64,000 nt of DNA from CAVVIH01 sp963748295 (GTDB lineage: Bacteria; Acidobacteriota; Vicinamibacteria; Vicinamibacterales; 2-12-FULL-66-21). The DNA lies in the NCBI GenBank assembly GCA_963748295.1, contig CAVVIH010000002.1, forward strand, positions 1 to 64,000, written 5' to 3'. Both the position numbers and the translations under genes were made by a program. Numbering within the stretch: the stretch's first letter is position 1; each line of letters starts with the position of its first letter. The notes beneath the pieces were generated by a model. The model saw only the letters and a program-made list of their open reading frames with translations. It made no database searches and was not told the DNA's origin. Shown piece by piece: positions 47,001-56,330 of this stretch.

Positions 47001-47187
47001 CCAGCTCTTCGATCTCCAGCGGCCCGACGCCCGGATAGCTGACCCGAACCGTGAGGCTGGGATAGGTGATGTCGGGCATGAGGTCCACTGGCAGCCGCGC
47101 GAGCGACATGATGCCCAGCAGGATCACGACCCCCGAAATCATGAACATCGTGACGGGGCGTTCGATCGCCGTGCGTGGAATGCTCAT
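44082..47187 (-). CDS. RND efflux pump permease (AcrB/HAE type, frameshifted)
   Basis: An inner-membrane RND transporter of about 1034 residues. TM1 (MFMISGVVILLGIMSLARL), large periplasmic porter domains, TM2-6 with GLALGVGMIVDASIVVLENT (the proton-relay Asp in TM4, single rather than paired), and the C-terminal set ending VFVPTVYTLFEEGWKGL are all present. Near 46738 an extra T (CTTGCGCGAG for CTGCGCGAG on the coding strand) interrupts the first porter domain; the text on each side joins as DRVTLREMAENDLSPRLERV. Its start overlaps the adaptor gene stop (ATGA). With TolC and adaptor it should form a tripartite drug or solvent exporter. Confidence 0.9.
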
Positions 47188-48473
47188 CGTGCGGCCCCCT
47201 CACGTGCTGTCCCGGCGCCCTCGCGGCCGCGGCCGCCCTGACGCTGTCCGGCGGCGGCCACCACGCGGTCGCCATCCTTGAGGGCGCCGGCGCCGGTGGT
47301 AATCACTTTGGCGCCGTCCTTCAGCCCGGACGTGATCTCGATGTGCTCGCCGTCGCGGATGCCGACTTCGACGGGGAGGAACCGCGCGGTCAGCGCGGCC
47401 TGCTGGCCGCCCGACGTCGTCGCGGCGGGCTGCGCTTCCGGTTGGACCGCGACGAACACGCCGCTCTTCCCGTCAATCGCGATCAGCGCCGCGCGCGGGA
47501 TCGTCAACGCATCGGCACGCGTATCGACCGTCAGCTGCACCCGCGCATACATGCCGGGTTTCAGCCGGAACCCCGGGTTGGGCACCTCGATTTCCATCTC
47601 CGCGGTGCGGGTAGCCGGATCGAACACCGGCGCCACGCGGCTCACGCGGCCGGCGAACTTCTCGCCGGGGAACGCGTCGACTTCGACCTGCGCGCGGGTG
47701 CCCGCTGGCACACGCCGGACATCGCGCTCGACGAGATTCGCCACCATCCGCACGAGGCTGATGTCGACCACCGAGGCGACCGGCGCATTCGTGCTGGCAA
47801 ACGCGCCAGAATCCAGAAAGCGCTTGCCGACGAAGCCGTCGACAGGGGAGACGATCAGCGTGTTCGACAGCGTGATCTTCAGCTCGTCGAGCCGTGCCTT
47901 GGCCTGCTCGAACTGCGCGCGCGCGAGATCGATCTGGGCCAGCGCCGCTTCGTACCGCGCCTGCGTGTCGTCGTAGGTCTGCTGCGGCAGCAATTGACGC
48001 TCGTAGAGGTTCTTCGAGCGATCGAGGTTCGTCTTGGCGAGCTTCAGATCCGCCTCGCGCTGCCGGATCGACGCCTGCGACACCTGATACGACGCCTCGG
48101 CCTGCCGCACCTGCTCCTGGATTTCGCGATCTTCGACGCGCGCGATCACCTGACCGCGGCGCACCGGATCGCCGAGCTTCACGTCGACCGACTGCAGCCG
48201 GCCGTTGACGCGCGGCACGACCTGCACCGTCGCCTCGCCAATCAGGTTGCCGACGAGCAGGATCTGTTCCGCCACAGCGGTTCGCTTCACGTCCGCGAAC
48301 TCGACCGGCATCGGCGGGCGCGCGCCGCTGGTCGGGCCGCCCCGGCCGCCCGGCTGATAACCGCCCGAGCCGGAGGCTCCGCCGGCCGCGGCCGAATCGC
48401 TGGTGCGGTTGTAGACGACCGCACCGGCGGCGGCGAGCAGGACGACGGCGATGATGACGACGAGTTTACGCAT
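47184..48473 (-). CDS. RND efflux periplasmic adaptor (HlyD/MFP family)
   Basis: A 429-residue adaptor protein: N-terminal anchor (LVVIIAVVLLAAAGAVVY), Gly-rich linker, lipoyl half (IGEATVQVVPRVNGRLQSVD), a long coiled hairpin (QVRQAEASYQVSQASIRQRE, AQIDLARAQFEQAKARLDEL), second lipoyl half (TLIVSPVDGFVGKRFLDSGA), beta-barrel (RAQVEVDAFPGEKFAGRVSR) and membrane-proximal domain, then a disordered Gly/Arg tail. It bridges the RND pump and the TolC channel encoded on either side. Frame intact. Confidence 0.92.
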   Translation of the reverse strand: MRKLVVIIAVVLLAAAGAVVYNRTSDSAAAGGASGSGGYQPGGRGGPTSGARPPMPVEFADVKRTAVAEQILLVGNLIGEATVQVVPRVNGRLQSVDVKLGDPVRRGQVIARVEDREIQEQVRQAEASYQVSQASIRQREADLKLAKTNLDRSKNLYERQLLPQQTYDDTQARYEAALAQIDLARAQFEQAKARLDELKITLSNTLIVSPVDGFVGKRFLDSGAFASTNAPVASVVDISLVRMVANLVERDVRRVPAGTRAQVEVDAFPGEKFAGRVSRVAPVFDPATRTAEMEIEVPNPGFRLKPGMYARVQLTVDTRADALTIPRAALIAIDGKSGVFVAVQPEAQPAATTSGGQQAALTARFLPVEVGIRDGEHIEITSGLKDGAKVITTGAGALKDGDRVVAAAGQRQGGRGREGAGTAREGAAR

Positions 48474-48498
48474 TACCCACCAAGGTTCCTGAGACGCG

Positions 48499-50112
48499 TT
48501 ACCGCGGGCTGATCTGGACGCGCTCGAGGTCGACCAGCGCGCGGCGGTAGTTCAGCAGCTGGCGCAGCTCGCTGTTCTGCGCGTCGTTGAGATCGCGCTG
48601 GGCCTGGACCACTTCGAAGTTGGTGGCCATGCCGACGTCGAACTTGCTCTGCGCCGCCTTCAGCCTCTGCTCCGACAACTCGCGCGACGCCTGCGCCGCC
48701 TGCAGCCCCTCGAGCGTGTTGCGGACCTGCACCGCGGCGCTGGTGACGTCGGTCGCGATCTGCAGCTCGGTCGTCTTGATCTGCGCCTGGTTCTGCTGGA
48801 GGATCAGCCGCTGGCGCGCGAGGTTCGCTTCGTCGGCGCTCTGGCCGATCGGATAGCTGAAGTTCAGCTGCAGCGTCCACGTCGGTGCGTCCCAGGCCGA
48901 GATGTTCTGCAGCGCATCCCAATAGCCGCCCCGGATGAGCGGCTGCACCGAGTCCCGCGGAATCGTCGTGCCGCCGCGGCCGTCGAGCTGATACTGCGTG
49001 AGCAGGTTCAGCTGCGGAAGCTTCGAGTTCCGCAGGCTGTTGATCGTCAGATTCGTGCTGTCGATGTTCTTCCGGTTGATGATCAGATCCGTGCGGTTCT
49101 GCAGCGCGTTGCGGACCGCGCCCTCGAGATCGATCGGTTCCGGCTGCGGCGACGGCCGATCGACGGGGTTGACGGTCGCGCTCCACAAGTCGTCGTCCGT
49201 GCCGCTGACGATGAGCCGCTTGAGGGCGAGCTCGGTGTTGCGCACCGTCGCCTGCGCCGTCACCAGCTGCTGTCGCCGGCTCGCTTCTTCCGCCTGCGCC
49301 TGCACGACGTCGATCGGCGCCATCGTGCCGATCTCCACGCGGGACTTGTTGTCGGTGACCAGCTTCGTCGCCAGATCGAGCGAACGCTGCGAGGCTTCCA
49401 CCGCCTGATACGCGAACACCAGCTCCCAGTACGAATTCCGGACCTGCGCCACCGTGCTGGCGGTCGTCGCCGCCAGGTCGATTTCGGCGATGTCCTGCTG
49501 GATCTTCTGGCTTTCGAGCTGCGTGCGCGTGGCGTCGGTCTTGAAGTTGCGGAGCAGCGGCTGCGTGTACTGCGCCGTCAGCACGGATCCGAACGCCGGA
49601 TTGAACGTGGCATTGTCGCGGTCCGTGAACACGCGGTTGTTATTGAACGTGACCGAGTAGTTGCCGCCGCCCCACGGCACCGCCTGCTGAACGCCCGCGT
49701 TCCAGCGCTGCGTGTCGGTGGTGACGATCGTGCCGCCTTCGACCGTCGTCGTCGGCAGCGCCGTCGCCGAGTTGTTGCTGAACAGCGAGGTCAGCGTCGG
49801 ACGATACGCGGCAAGCGTCGCGGCGATGGAGTAGTCGAACGTGCGTGGCGTCAACCGCTGCGACGCCAGCGTCAGGTTCTTCTCGATCGCACGGTTAACC
49901 GCCTCGTCGATGGTGAGGTTCACCACCGGCCCCGCCGGCGCTCCCGGTACCTGCGTACCCGGCGTCGTCTGCGCCATGGCCTGCTGAATCAGCGCCTTGA
50001 CATGGTCCGCCGAGGGGGCAGGAGCCTGATGCTGCGGCTCCTGGGCCGACGCCGGCGTCGCGAGCGCGACGGCCAGCGCCGCCGCAACGGTGAAAGATGC
50101 GGTCTTACTCAC
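48499..50112 (-). CDS. TolC-family outer-membrane efflux channel
   Basis: A 537-residue outer-membrane factor with signal peptide (SFTVAAALAVALATPASAQ) and two OEP repeats of long amphipathic helices separated by strands (TASTVAQVRNSYWELVFAYQ, LVTAQATVRNTELALKRLIV; then ATDVTSAAVQVRNTLEGLQA, AQRDLNDAQNSELRQLLNYR). The start is GTG 50112 with TGGAGG nine bases upstream. First gene of the efflux block; it can serve both the RND and the MacAB assemblies encoded after it because no other TolC gene is nearby. Confidence 0.92.
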   Translation of the reverse strand: MSKTASFTVAAALAVALATPASAQEPQHQAPAPSADHVKALIQQAMAQTTPGTQVPGAPAGPVVNLTIDEAVNRAIEKNLTLASQRLTPRTFDYSIAATLAAYRPTLTSLFSNNSATALPTTTVEGGTIVTTDTQRWNAGVQQAVPWGGGNYSVTFNNNRVFTDRDNATFNPAFGSVLTAQYTQPLLRNFKTDATRTQLESQKIQQDIAEIDLAATTASTVAQVRNSYWELVFAYQAVEASQRSLDLATKLVTDNKSRVEIGTMAPIDVVQAQAEEASRRQQLVTAQATVRNTELALKRLIVSGTDDDLWSATVNPVDRPSPQPEPIDLEGAVRNALQNRTDLIINRKNIDSTNLTINSLRNSKLPQLNLLTQYQLDGRGGTTIPRDSVQPLIRGGYWDALQNISAWDAPTWTLQLNFSYPIGQSADEANLARQRLILQQNQAQIKTTELQIATDVTSAAVQVRNTLEGLQAAQASRELSEQRLKAAQSKFDVGMATNFEVVQAQRDLNDAQNSELRQLLNYRRALVDLERVQISPR

Positions 50113-50168
50113 GGTGAAAGCCTCCAGAGTGCTGTGATCCTGGGAAAGAGAGCCCTTAAGTATACGGG

Positions 50169-50670
50169 TTATCGATGGTCGGACTTGCGGCGGTTTTCGT
50201 CGCGCCGCTTCCGAAACGCCTCGAGTTTCGCCAGCTGGTCAGGCGAAAGAACGAGGGTCATGCGGTAGAGCATGACGGTGCGAGTCGTGTTCATCTCCGC
50301 TTCAAGCTTTTCGAGTTTTTCTACTTGCGAGGTGACGGTTGCCACGTCTGCCGTTGCGTTCCTTGAGCAGCTTCGCAACCGCATTCTCCAAATCCCGATG
50401 CTGGCTCGCCTTCGCGCGTTGAGCGGGGAACATCGCGTCGAAAATCGCTTCGATTTGTTTTGACTGCGCGTCCGTGATGCCGATTTCTTTCCGGCTCTCG
50501 GGATTGATCCACCACTTCCAGTGGTCCGGATCCTGCGGAACCGCTGCTGTTTGGTTTCGTGCGCTTCCTGATCCTTGGCGGGAGGCGGCTCCTGCGGTGG
50601 CTGGCTCGCCATGAGCGCCCGACGCCGCCAGCAGGGCGACCACGAGAATCGACGCAAATTTTCTGGCCAT
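50169..50670 (-). CDS. Spy/CpxP-like periplasmic protein (frameshifted)
   Basis: A small exported protein of about 166 residues with signal peptide (FASILVVALLAASGAHG), then PDHWKWWINPESRKEIGITD, a helical region (QSKQIEAIFDAMFPAQRAKA) and, in another frame after about 50352, TSQVEKLEKLEAEMN and LSPDQLAKLEAFRKRRDE. The LTxxQ-like phrases ITDAQSKQI and LSPDQLAKL match the Spy/CpxP/zraP chaperone and metal-stress group. An extra A (CGCAACGG for CGCACGG) makes the break. Upstream of TolC on the same strand, so it may report on or protect against the stress that the efflux block answers. Confidence 0.7.
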
Positions 50671-50861
50671 TGAACTTACTCTCCGGGCTGGTTACAGGGG
50701 CTAATACGACTTCCTGCCACCCGTCGTTTACCGTCGGTGGGTATTTGCGGTTCGAAGCGCAGCTCTACTGTATCCCGCAAATTATTGCATCTACAAGACA
50801 TTTGCGCTGGCAACCGGCTTGCTTCCGAGGTCGGCCAGTGGACGTAACGCGGGAGTGGATC

Positions 50862-51140
50862 GTGCGAAGAGTCAGCGTGGTGGTTGTGTCGTTGGCGTTG
50901 GTGCTCGCGGGATACGGCCTCGGCCGCGCCAGCGACAAGGACGAGGCGGTCGTGACGGTCAAAGTGACGTCAGCGGATCACGAGATTCAAGAAGGATATT
51001 TCTCGCTCGGGGAACACACGACGGTGATGGTGAAGCCCGGAACCGGCCTTTACCAGTTCCTTGCCCGGCACCGGGATCGCACGATTACGGTTACCCTGGC
51101 GGACAGTTCCACCCGTCAACTCTCGCGGCTCGACCGTTGA
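50862..51140 (+). CDS. Exported small beta-rich hypothetical protein
   Basis: A 92-residue protein starting at GTG 50862 behind GGGAGTG, with an N-terminal hydrophobic segment (VSVVVVSLALVLAGYGLGRA) as signal peptide or anchor and a beta-rich domain (AVVTVKVTSADHEIQEGYFS, GEHTTVMVKPGTGLYQFLAR, RTITVTLADSSTRQL). The pattern would suit a small Ig-like or OB-like periplasmic domain; I cannot name a family. Followed by a REP pair that separates it from convergent ispH. Confidence 0.55.
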   Translation: MRRVSVVVVSLALVLAGYGLGRASDKDEAVVTVKVTSADHEIQEGYFSLGEHTTVMVKPGTGLYQFLARHRDRTITVTLADSSTRQLSRLDR

Positions 51141-51152
51141 GCCGTCGGATGA

Positions 51153-51209
51153 GGCAGGCCTAAAGGCCTGCGCTACGGGTGTCGGATGGGGCAGGCCTAA
51201 AGGCCTGCC
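51153..51209. repeat. REP-like palindrome pair, GGCAGGCC-TAAA-GGCCTGCC
   Basis: Two near-identical copies, at 51153-51176 (with CGCTAC head) and 51190-51209. GC arms of 7-8 bases around TAAA. Located between convergent genes, six bases before the ispH stop, where they could also act as a bidirectional terminator. Confidence 0.75.
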
Positions 51210-51214
51210 GTCGA

Positions 51215-52417
51215 TCAGCTCCTGGCAAACAGGGACAGGCGCTCGATCACCTGCCCGACGATGTTGTTCGGGGTGGAGGCGCCGGCGGTCAGACCGACGA
51301 CCAGATTGCGCTCCTCCGGCAGCCACTCTGTCGCAATCTCCTCCCGGCTCGCGGTCGTTGACGGTGCGCCGACAGGGCGATGCCGCAGTTCGCTCTTCGA
51401 CATCAGGCACTCAGGGTCGGCGATGTGGTAAGTCGTCACGCGCTCGGCGCAGATACGCGCGAGATTGCACGTGTTGCTGCTGTTGTAGCCGCCGACGACG
51501 ATCATGAGGTCGAGCCGGTGTTCGTCGAGCAGCGCGATCACCGCGTCCTGACGCTCCTGGGTCGCGCTGCAAATCGTGTCGAAGGCGCGGAAGTGCTGCG
51601 GCAGCCGCTCGTCGCCATATCGATCGGCCATCGCTTTCCGGAACATCTCTCCAATCTCCAGCGATTCGGTCATCAGCATCGTCGTCTGATTCGCGCAGCC
51701 GACGCGTTCGAGGTCGCGATCCGGATCGAAACCGGGCGACACAGCGTTGCTGAAACGCGACAGGAATGCCTCGCGGCTGCCGCCGTTGCGGATGTAGTCG
51801 CAGACGAACGCCGCGTCCTCGCGGTCGAGGACGACGAGGTAATGCCCGCCCGGATACTTCAACGCCTGTGACGCGGTTGCCTGGGTTTCTTCGTGCTTGA
51901 CCTTGCCGTGAATGACCGACGTGAACCCGTCCTGCGCGTAGCGGACGACGTTCTTCCACACGTTGAGCACCGACCCGCACGTGGTGTCGACGAGCGTGCA
52001 GCCCTGGTTCGTGAGGCGCGCCATGTCGGTGACCGTCACGCCGAACGCCGGAAGGATGACGATGTCGTCGCGGCCGAGCGTATCGGATTGCTCACCCGGG
52101 TCGGAGAGGAAGCGAATGCCGGCCGCCCGCAGCCTGTCGTTCACGTGCGGGTTGTGGATGATCTCGCCGGTCAGGAAGACGTTCTGCCCGGGGAAGCGCC
52201 GGCGTGCCTGATAGGCGTAGTCCACGGCGCGTTCGACGCCGTAGCAGAAGCCGAACTCGCGCGCGAGATACAGCGTCAGGCGTCCGGATTTGAACTGATA
52301 GTCGTTGGCGCGGACCTCGTCGACGATCGCGCTGTGGTAGGCGGCGGCCAGTTCACCAGCCACCGCCTCCTTCATGTCGAGGCCCTTGCGGAAAATGAGC
52401 GGTTGTGAGGAACCCAC
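51215..52417 (-). CDS. ispH: 4-hydroxy-3-methylbut-2-enyl diphosphate reductase, long form
   Basis: IspH reduces HMBPP to IPP and DMAPP in the non-mevalonate isoprenoid pathway with a [4Fe-4S] cluster ligated by three cysteines, seen here as Cys58 (EFGFCYGVERA), Cys147 (VDTTCGSVLN) and Cys283 (FDTICSATQERQ). The 400-residue length and the opening (FRKGLDMKEAVAGELAAAYH, then VRANDY) match the extended cyanobacterial/plastid type rather than the 310-residue proteobacterial form. The RKG motif supports the GTG start at 52417 over ATG 52375. Loop VGGYNSSNTCNL and TAGASTPNNIV are conserved. Confidence 0.95.
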   Translation of the reverse strand: MGSSQPLIFRKGLDMKEAVAGELAAAYHSAIVDEVRANDYQFKSGRLTLYLAREFGFCYGVERAVDYAYQARRRFPGQNVFLTGEIIHNPHVNDRLRAAGIRFLSDPGEQSDTLGRDDIVILPAFGVTVTDMARLTNQGCTLVDTTCGSVLNVWKNVVRYAQDGFTSVIHGKVKHEETQATASQALKYPGGHYLVVLDREDAAFVCDYIRNGGSREAFLSRFSNAVSPGFDPDRDLERVGCANQTTMLMTESLEIGEMFRKAMADRYGDERLPQHFRAFDTICSATQERQDAVIALLDEHRLDLMIVVGGYNSSNTCNLARICAERVTTYHIADPECLMSKSELRHRPVGAPSTTASREEIATEWLPEERNLVVGLTAGASTPNNIVGQVIERLSLFARS

Positions 52418-52441
52418 GAACTCTGATGTGCCCCTGGCGCC

Positions 52442-53081
52442 CTAGCGCGGCCGATCGTCGTCGCGCGCGCGGGGCGTCAGCTCGTCGAGGGTCGACAGGA
52501 ACTGCGCGCTTCGCGCCGTGAGGTCGGCATCGCCGTAGAAGATCGCCTCGTCGACCGAGGGATTGCTCGACAGCTGACCCGATGGCCGCGGCACGTTGTC
52601 GGCGACCTGCCCGTTGTTCGTCGCCGGACGAGGCGCGTTGAGCATGTCGGTGAGGTTGAACAGCTGTCCCGTCGCGAGCCCGATCACCAGGCCCGCCGCG
52701 GCCGCCGTGGGGACCCAGCGCGGTACGACGCGGCGCTGCTCGCCGCGCGCCCGCGTGAACTTCGGGAACGTGATGATGCGCGCGGGGCGCTCGAGCGCCT
52801 CGAGGCGCCTGAAGATCTGCGCCTGCTGTGCCGCCAGGCGCTCCGGCGAGATGGCTTCCTCCGCCTCGGCGCGCGCGTCGGTCCGCATGTCGTCGAGCCA
52901 CGTGTCGATCGAGGCGAAGCGGGCGCGGCAGTGCGCGCAGGACGTCAGGTGCGGGTCGGTCGGTACTGGTTGCCGCGGCCCAGATCTCGAGCAGGGCGTC
53001 GTCGTCCAAGTGCCGATTGGCGCCGAGGCGGCTAAGGATTGACACGGCGTTTCTCTCCAGCAAGTCCCTGATGTTCGGCAT
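52442..53081 (-). CDS. Zinc anti-sigma factor with membrane anchor (frameshifted)
   Basis: A protein of about 213 residues encoded directly after an ECF sigma gene (50-base overlap). The N-terminus (MPNIRDLLERNAVSILSRLG, DDDALLEIWAAA) is in one frame; after one extra base near 52968 the rest continues with the zinc-finger phrase PHLTSCAHCRARFASID (His-x3-Cys-x2-Cys), a long helical part, one TM helix (VPTAAAAGLVIGLATGQLF) and an extracytoplasmic tail (PSVDEAIFYGDADLTARSAQ). The architecture is that of a classical anti-sigma factor. ATG 53081 is clear. Likely binds the sigma factor encoded upstream. Confidence 0.8.
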
Positions 53082-53700
53082 CCGTGCCGAGCAGCGTCCG
53101 CAGCTTGCGGATTGCGCGAAACAGATGCACCCGGACCGTCGACTCGTTCAGCCCCGTCAGCGCGCTCACTTCGCGCGACGTGCAGCCTTCGTAGTGGCTC
53201 AGCATGAACACCGAGCGCTGCCGTTCCGGCAACTTCGCGAGCGCTGCAGCCACCTGCTGCCGGCGCTCCCTCGCGAGCAGCTGGGCTTCCGGCGACGGTC
53301 CGCCGCTCGCCATCCGCTCGGCAAAGTCGGGCTGAGCGGGAGAACTCTCCGGCATCGACACCAGCCAGCGTTCCCGGCGGGTTCGAGCCTTGATCCGATC
53401 CAGGCACCCGTTGATCAGGATGCGCGTGAACCACACCTCGAAAGGCAGCTCCTCGCGGAACGTCGAGAGGTGCGAGTACGCCTTGACGAACGCATCCTGC
53501 ACGGCTTCGTCGGCTTCCGCCGCGTCGCGCATGTAATGAAAAGCGATGCGGCCGGCGCGCCGCTGGTGCCGGGCCACGAGCTCGGCGTAGCGGTCGCGCG
53601 CCTCCTGGTTGCGCCCCTCGGCCTGTAAAGCCTTGACAGCCGAGGCCGCCAGGCTGTCGGCTTCCCTCGAGGGCACGCCCGCCGTCTGAGCTCCTGTCAT
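53032..53700 (-). CDS. ECF RNA polymerase sigma factor
   Basis: A 222-residue RpoE-like ECF sigma factor: region 2 (ELVARHQRRAGRIAFHYMRD, AVQDAFVKAYSHLSTFREEL, PFEVWFTRILINGCLDRIKA) and region 4 (ALAKLPERQRSVFMLSHYEG, TSREVSALTGLNESTVRVHL, FRAIRKLRTLLG) are intact, with an unstructured N-terminal extension (EADSLAASAVKALQAEGRNQ) and a longer linker containing two Ser/Pro-rich turns. Its end overlaps the start of the anti-sigma gene by 50 bases. Second sigma/anti-sigma pair of this window; target regulon unknown. Confidence 0.9.
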   Translation of the reverse strand: MTGAQTAGVPSREADSLAASAVKALQAEGRNQEARDRYAELVARHQRRAGRIAFHYMRDAAEADEAVQDAFVKAYSHLSTFREELPFEVWFTRILINGCLDRIKARTRRERWLVSMPESSPAQPDFAERMASGGPSPEAQLLARERRQQVAAALAKLPERQRSVFMLSHYEGCTSREVSALTGLNESTVRVHLFRAIRKLRTLLGTDAEHQGLAGEKRRVNP

Positions 53701-53772
53701 TAGATTACGCCTAGGGCCCTCAATCGTTTACCCGGGGTCAGCCGGCCAGCTTCATTATATAGGCCCGGCGGA

Positions 53773-53778
53773 TACAAT
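53773..53778 (+). promoter_or_regulatory. -10-like TACAAT just before a start codon
   Basis: TACAAT ends 7 bases before ATG 53786 and overlaps the alternative ATG 53777. If used, the DUF4159 transcript would be leaderless and start at 53786. Confidence 0.35.
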
Positions 53779-53785
53779 GGCGCCG

Positions 53786-54442
53786 ATGGCGCGTTCGGTG
53801 GAGGAGCAGGGGCGTCCACGCGGCTCCGAGTTCGTTTTTACACGTCTGCGGTACGAATCCGGCGACTGGGACTATAACCCGAAGGTTGCCGCCAACGTCC
53901 TCAATTCCGTCCTGGAATACACGACGATTCCGGTCTACCCCGAAGAGGTCGTCATCGACGCTGGGTCCGAGGAACTGTTTTCCTTCCCCTTTCTCTTCAT
54001 GACCGGCCACAAGCTCGTGCGGTTCAGCGCCGACGAGCGCCGCAGGCTCAAGACCTTCGTCGAGCATGGCGGCTTGCTCTTCTCGGATGACTGCAACCAC
54101 GACGTCAACGGGCTGTACGCCCGCAGCTTCGAAGAGGAGATGAAGATCGTCTTTCATCCCCATGGGGCGATGCCCAAGCTGGCAGCCAGGCACCCGCTCT
54201 ACCGGAGCTTCTTCGTGTTCGACGACGGGCCGCCGACGACGTCGCACGAGCTGAATGGCTGGGGGGACGAGATCGTGCACGATTACCTGCGCGGCGTCGA
54301 ACACCAGGGACGCGTGGGCGTGCTCTACAGCAACAAGGACTACGGCTGCGAGTGGGACTACGACTGGCGGAACAAGCGCTTCCAGCGCGAGGACAACACG
54401 AAGTTCGCGGTCAATATCGTTGTGTACGCATTTCTGTCCTGA
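53786..54442 (+). CDS. DUF4159 family protein
   Basis: A 218-residue protein of the DUF4159 family: FTRLRYESGDWDYNPKVAAN, PVYPEEVVIDAGSEELFSFP, FLFMTGHKLVRFSADERRRL, FVEHGGLLFSDDCNHDVNGL, HPHGAMPKLAARHPLYRSFF, VLYSNKDYGCEWDYDW. The fold is predicted to be a GATase1-like alpha/beta domain without an obvious nucleophile; in Bacteroidetes and Acidobacteria it accompanies MoxR/DUF58 genes, absent here. ATG 53786 is used because a -10 box overlaps ATG 53777. Two bases short of ten separate its stop from the NtrC-type regulator gene, so both are likely one transcript. Function unknown. Confidence 0.8.
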   Translation: MARSVEEQGRPRGSEFVFTRLRYESGDWDYNPKVAANVLNSVLEYTTIPVYPEEVVIDAGSEELFSFPFLFMTGHKLVRFSADERRRLKTFVEHGGLLFSDDCNHDVNGLYARSFEEEMKIVFHPHGAMPKLAARHPLYRSFFVFDDGPPTTSHELNGWGDEIVHDYLRGVEHQGRVGVLYSNKDYGCEWDYDWRNKRFQREDNTKFAVNIVVYAFLS

Positions 54443-54451
54443 AGGAGCACG

Positions 54452-55795
<1,344 letters not shown>

Positions 55796-55796
55796 C

Positions 55797-55859
55797 GATT
55801 GCGGATTGCAGATTGCCGAGTGCAGAGTGGTGATTGAGGATTGTGGATTGTAGATTGTG
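55797..55859. repeat. Heptad repeat array, GATTGCG units
   Basis: Nine exact 7-base units from GATTGCG, GATTGCA, GATTGCC through GATTGAG, GATTGTG, GATTGTA to GATTGTG, directly after the regulator stop. The inverse family (CAATCTG) is at 56135-56195. Confidence 0.9.
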
Positions 55860-56134
55860 TGCGCCGCGCGGGTCACGACGGCGCGCAATTCCTGCCGCCT
55901 TCTAGAGTCGCCACTAGAACTTCTCAGTAAATTCGGCGCTCCGCCGCCGGGCGCGGCGATTGCTCTTTGCATCGGTGTATGAACCCGAAGACGAAGGCGC
56001 TTCAAGAGCCCTGGGGGATGTCGCGGAGGCTAGAGTCCTCCTCAAGGTAGCCGATGAACTGATCTCGATCTTCGTCAAGTCGCAGATCACCGCCAAACGA
56101 AGCCCAGAGCGCAATGGCCGTCTCCGGCGCTGAC
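55860..56134. other. Spacer between inverted heptad arrays, possible gene relic
   Basis: 275 bases with no full gene. On the minus strand a fragment reads ETAIALWASFGGDLRLDEDR then QFIGYLEEDSSLRDIPQGS and ends at 56002; a second fragment in another frame ends near 55914. The first looks protein-like, but it has no start of its own outside the repeat and no recognisable family, so it may be a decayed small gene or chance. Confidence 0.3.
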
Positions 56135-56195
56135 CAATCAGCACTCCGCAATCTGCAATCACCAGTCTGCAATCCGCAATCTGCAATCTGCAATG
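56135..56195. repeat. Heptad repeat array, CAATCTG units (inverse of 55797-55859)
   Basis: Eight exact units (CAATCAG, CACTCCG, CAATCTG, CAATCAC, CAGTCTG, CAATCCG, CAATCTG, CAATCTG) plus CAATG. It is the reverse complement family of the array 275 bases away. Confidence 0.9.
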
Positions 56196-56235
56196 TTTCA
56201 CGTCTGAAACACGTGTGCGTTTCACACATGGAACA
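56194..56235 (+). promoter_or_regulatory. Tandem enhancer-binding sites, TGTTTCA-N4-TGAAACA
   Basis: A perfect inverted repeat TGTTTCA-CGTC-TGAAACA (56194-56211) and an imperfect one with the same 4-base spacer, CGTTTCA-CACA-TGGAACA (56218-56235), centred 24 bases apart. The architecture fits dimer sites of an NtrC-type activator about 110-140 bases upstream of the candidate sigma-54 promoter. Confidence 0.55.
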
Positions 56236-56330
56236 CGCACACGGTTCGTGAAACGCCTTCCTCCCGGTTCAATCCCGCGAAGTTCCTGATTCATCAGGCG
56301 GATAGCTGACGCGGGCGGGCGTGCGCGGAT

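Noticed and set aside
56194..56211. A chromosome-partition parS site
   Set aside because: The motif TGTTTCACGTCTGAAACA resembles parS (TGTTTCACGTGAAACA) but has two extra bases in the centre, which breaks ParB half-site spacing, and no parA/parB gene is near.
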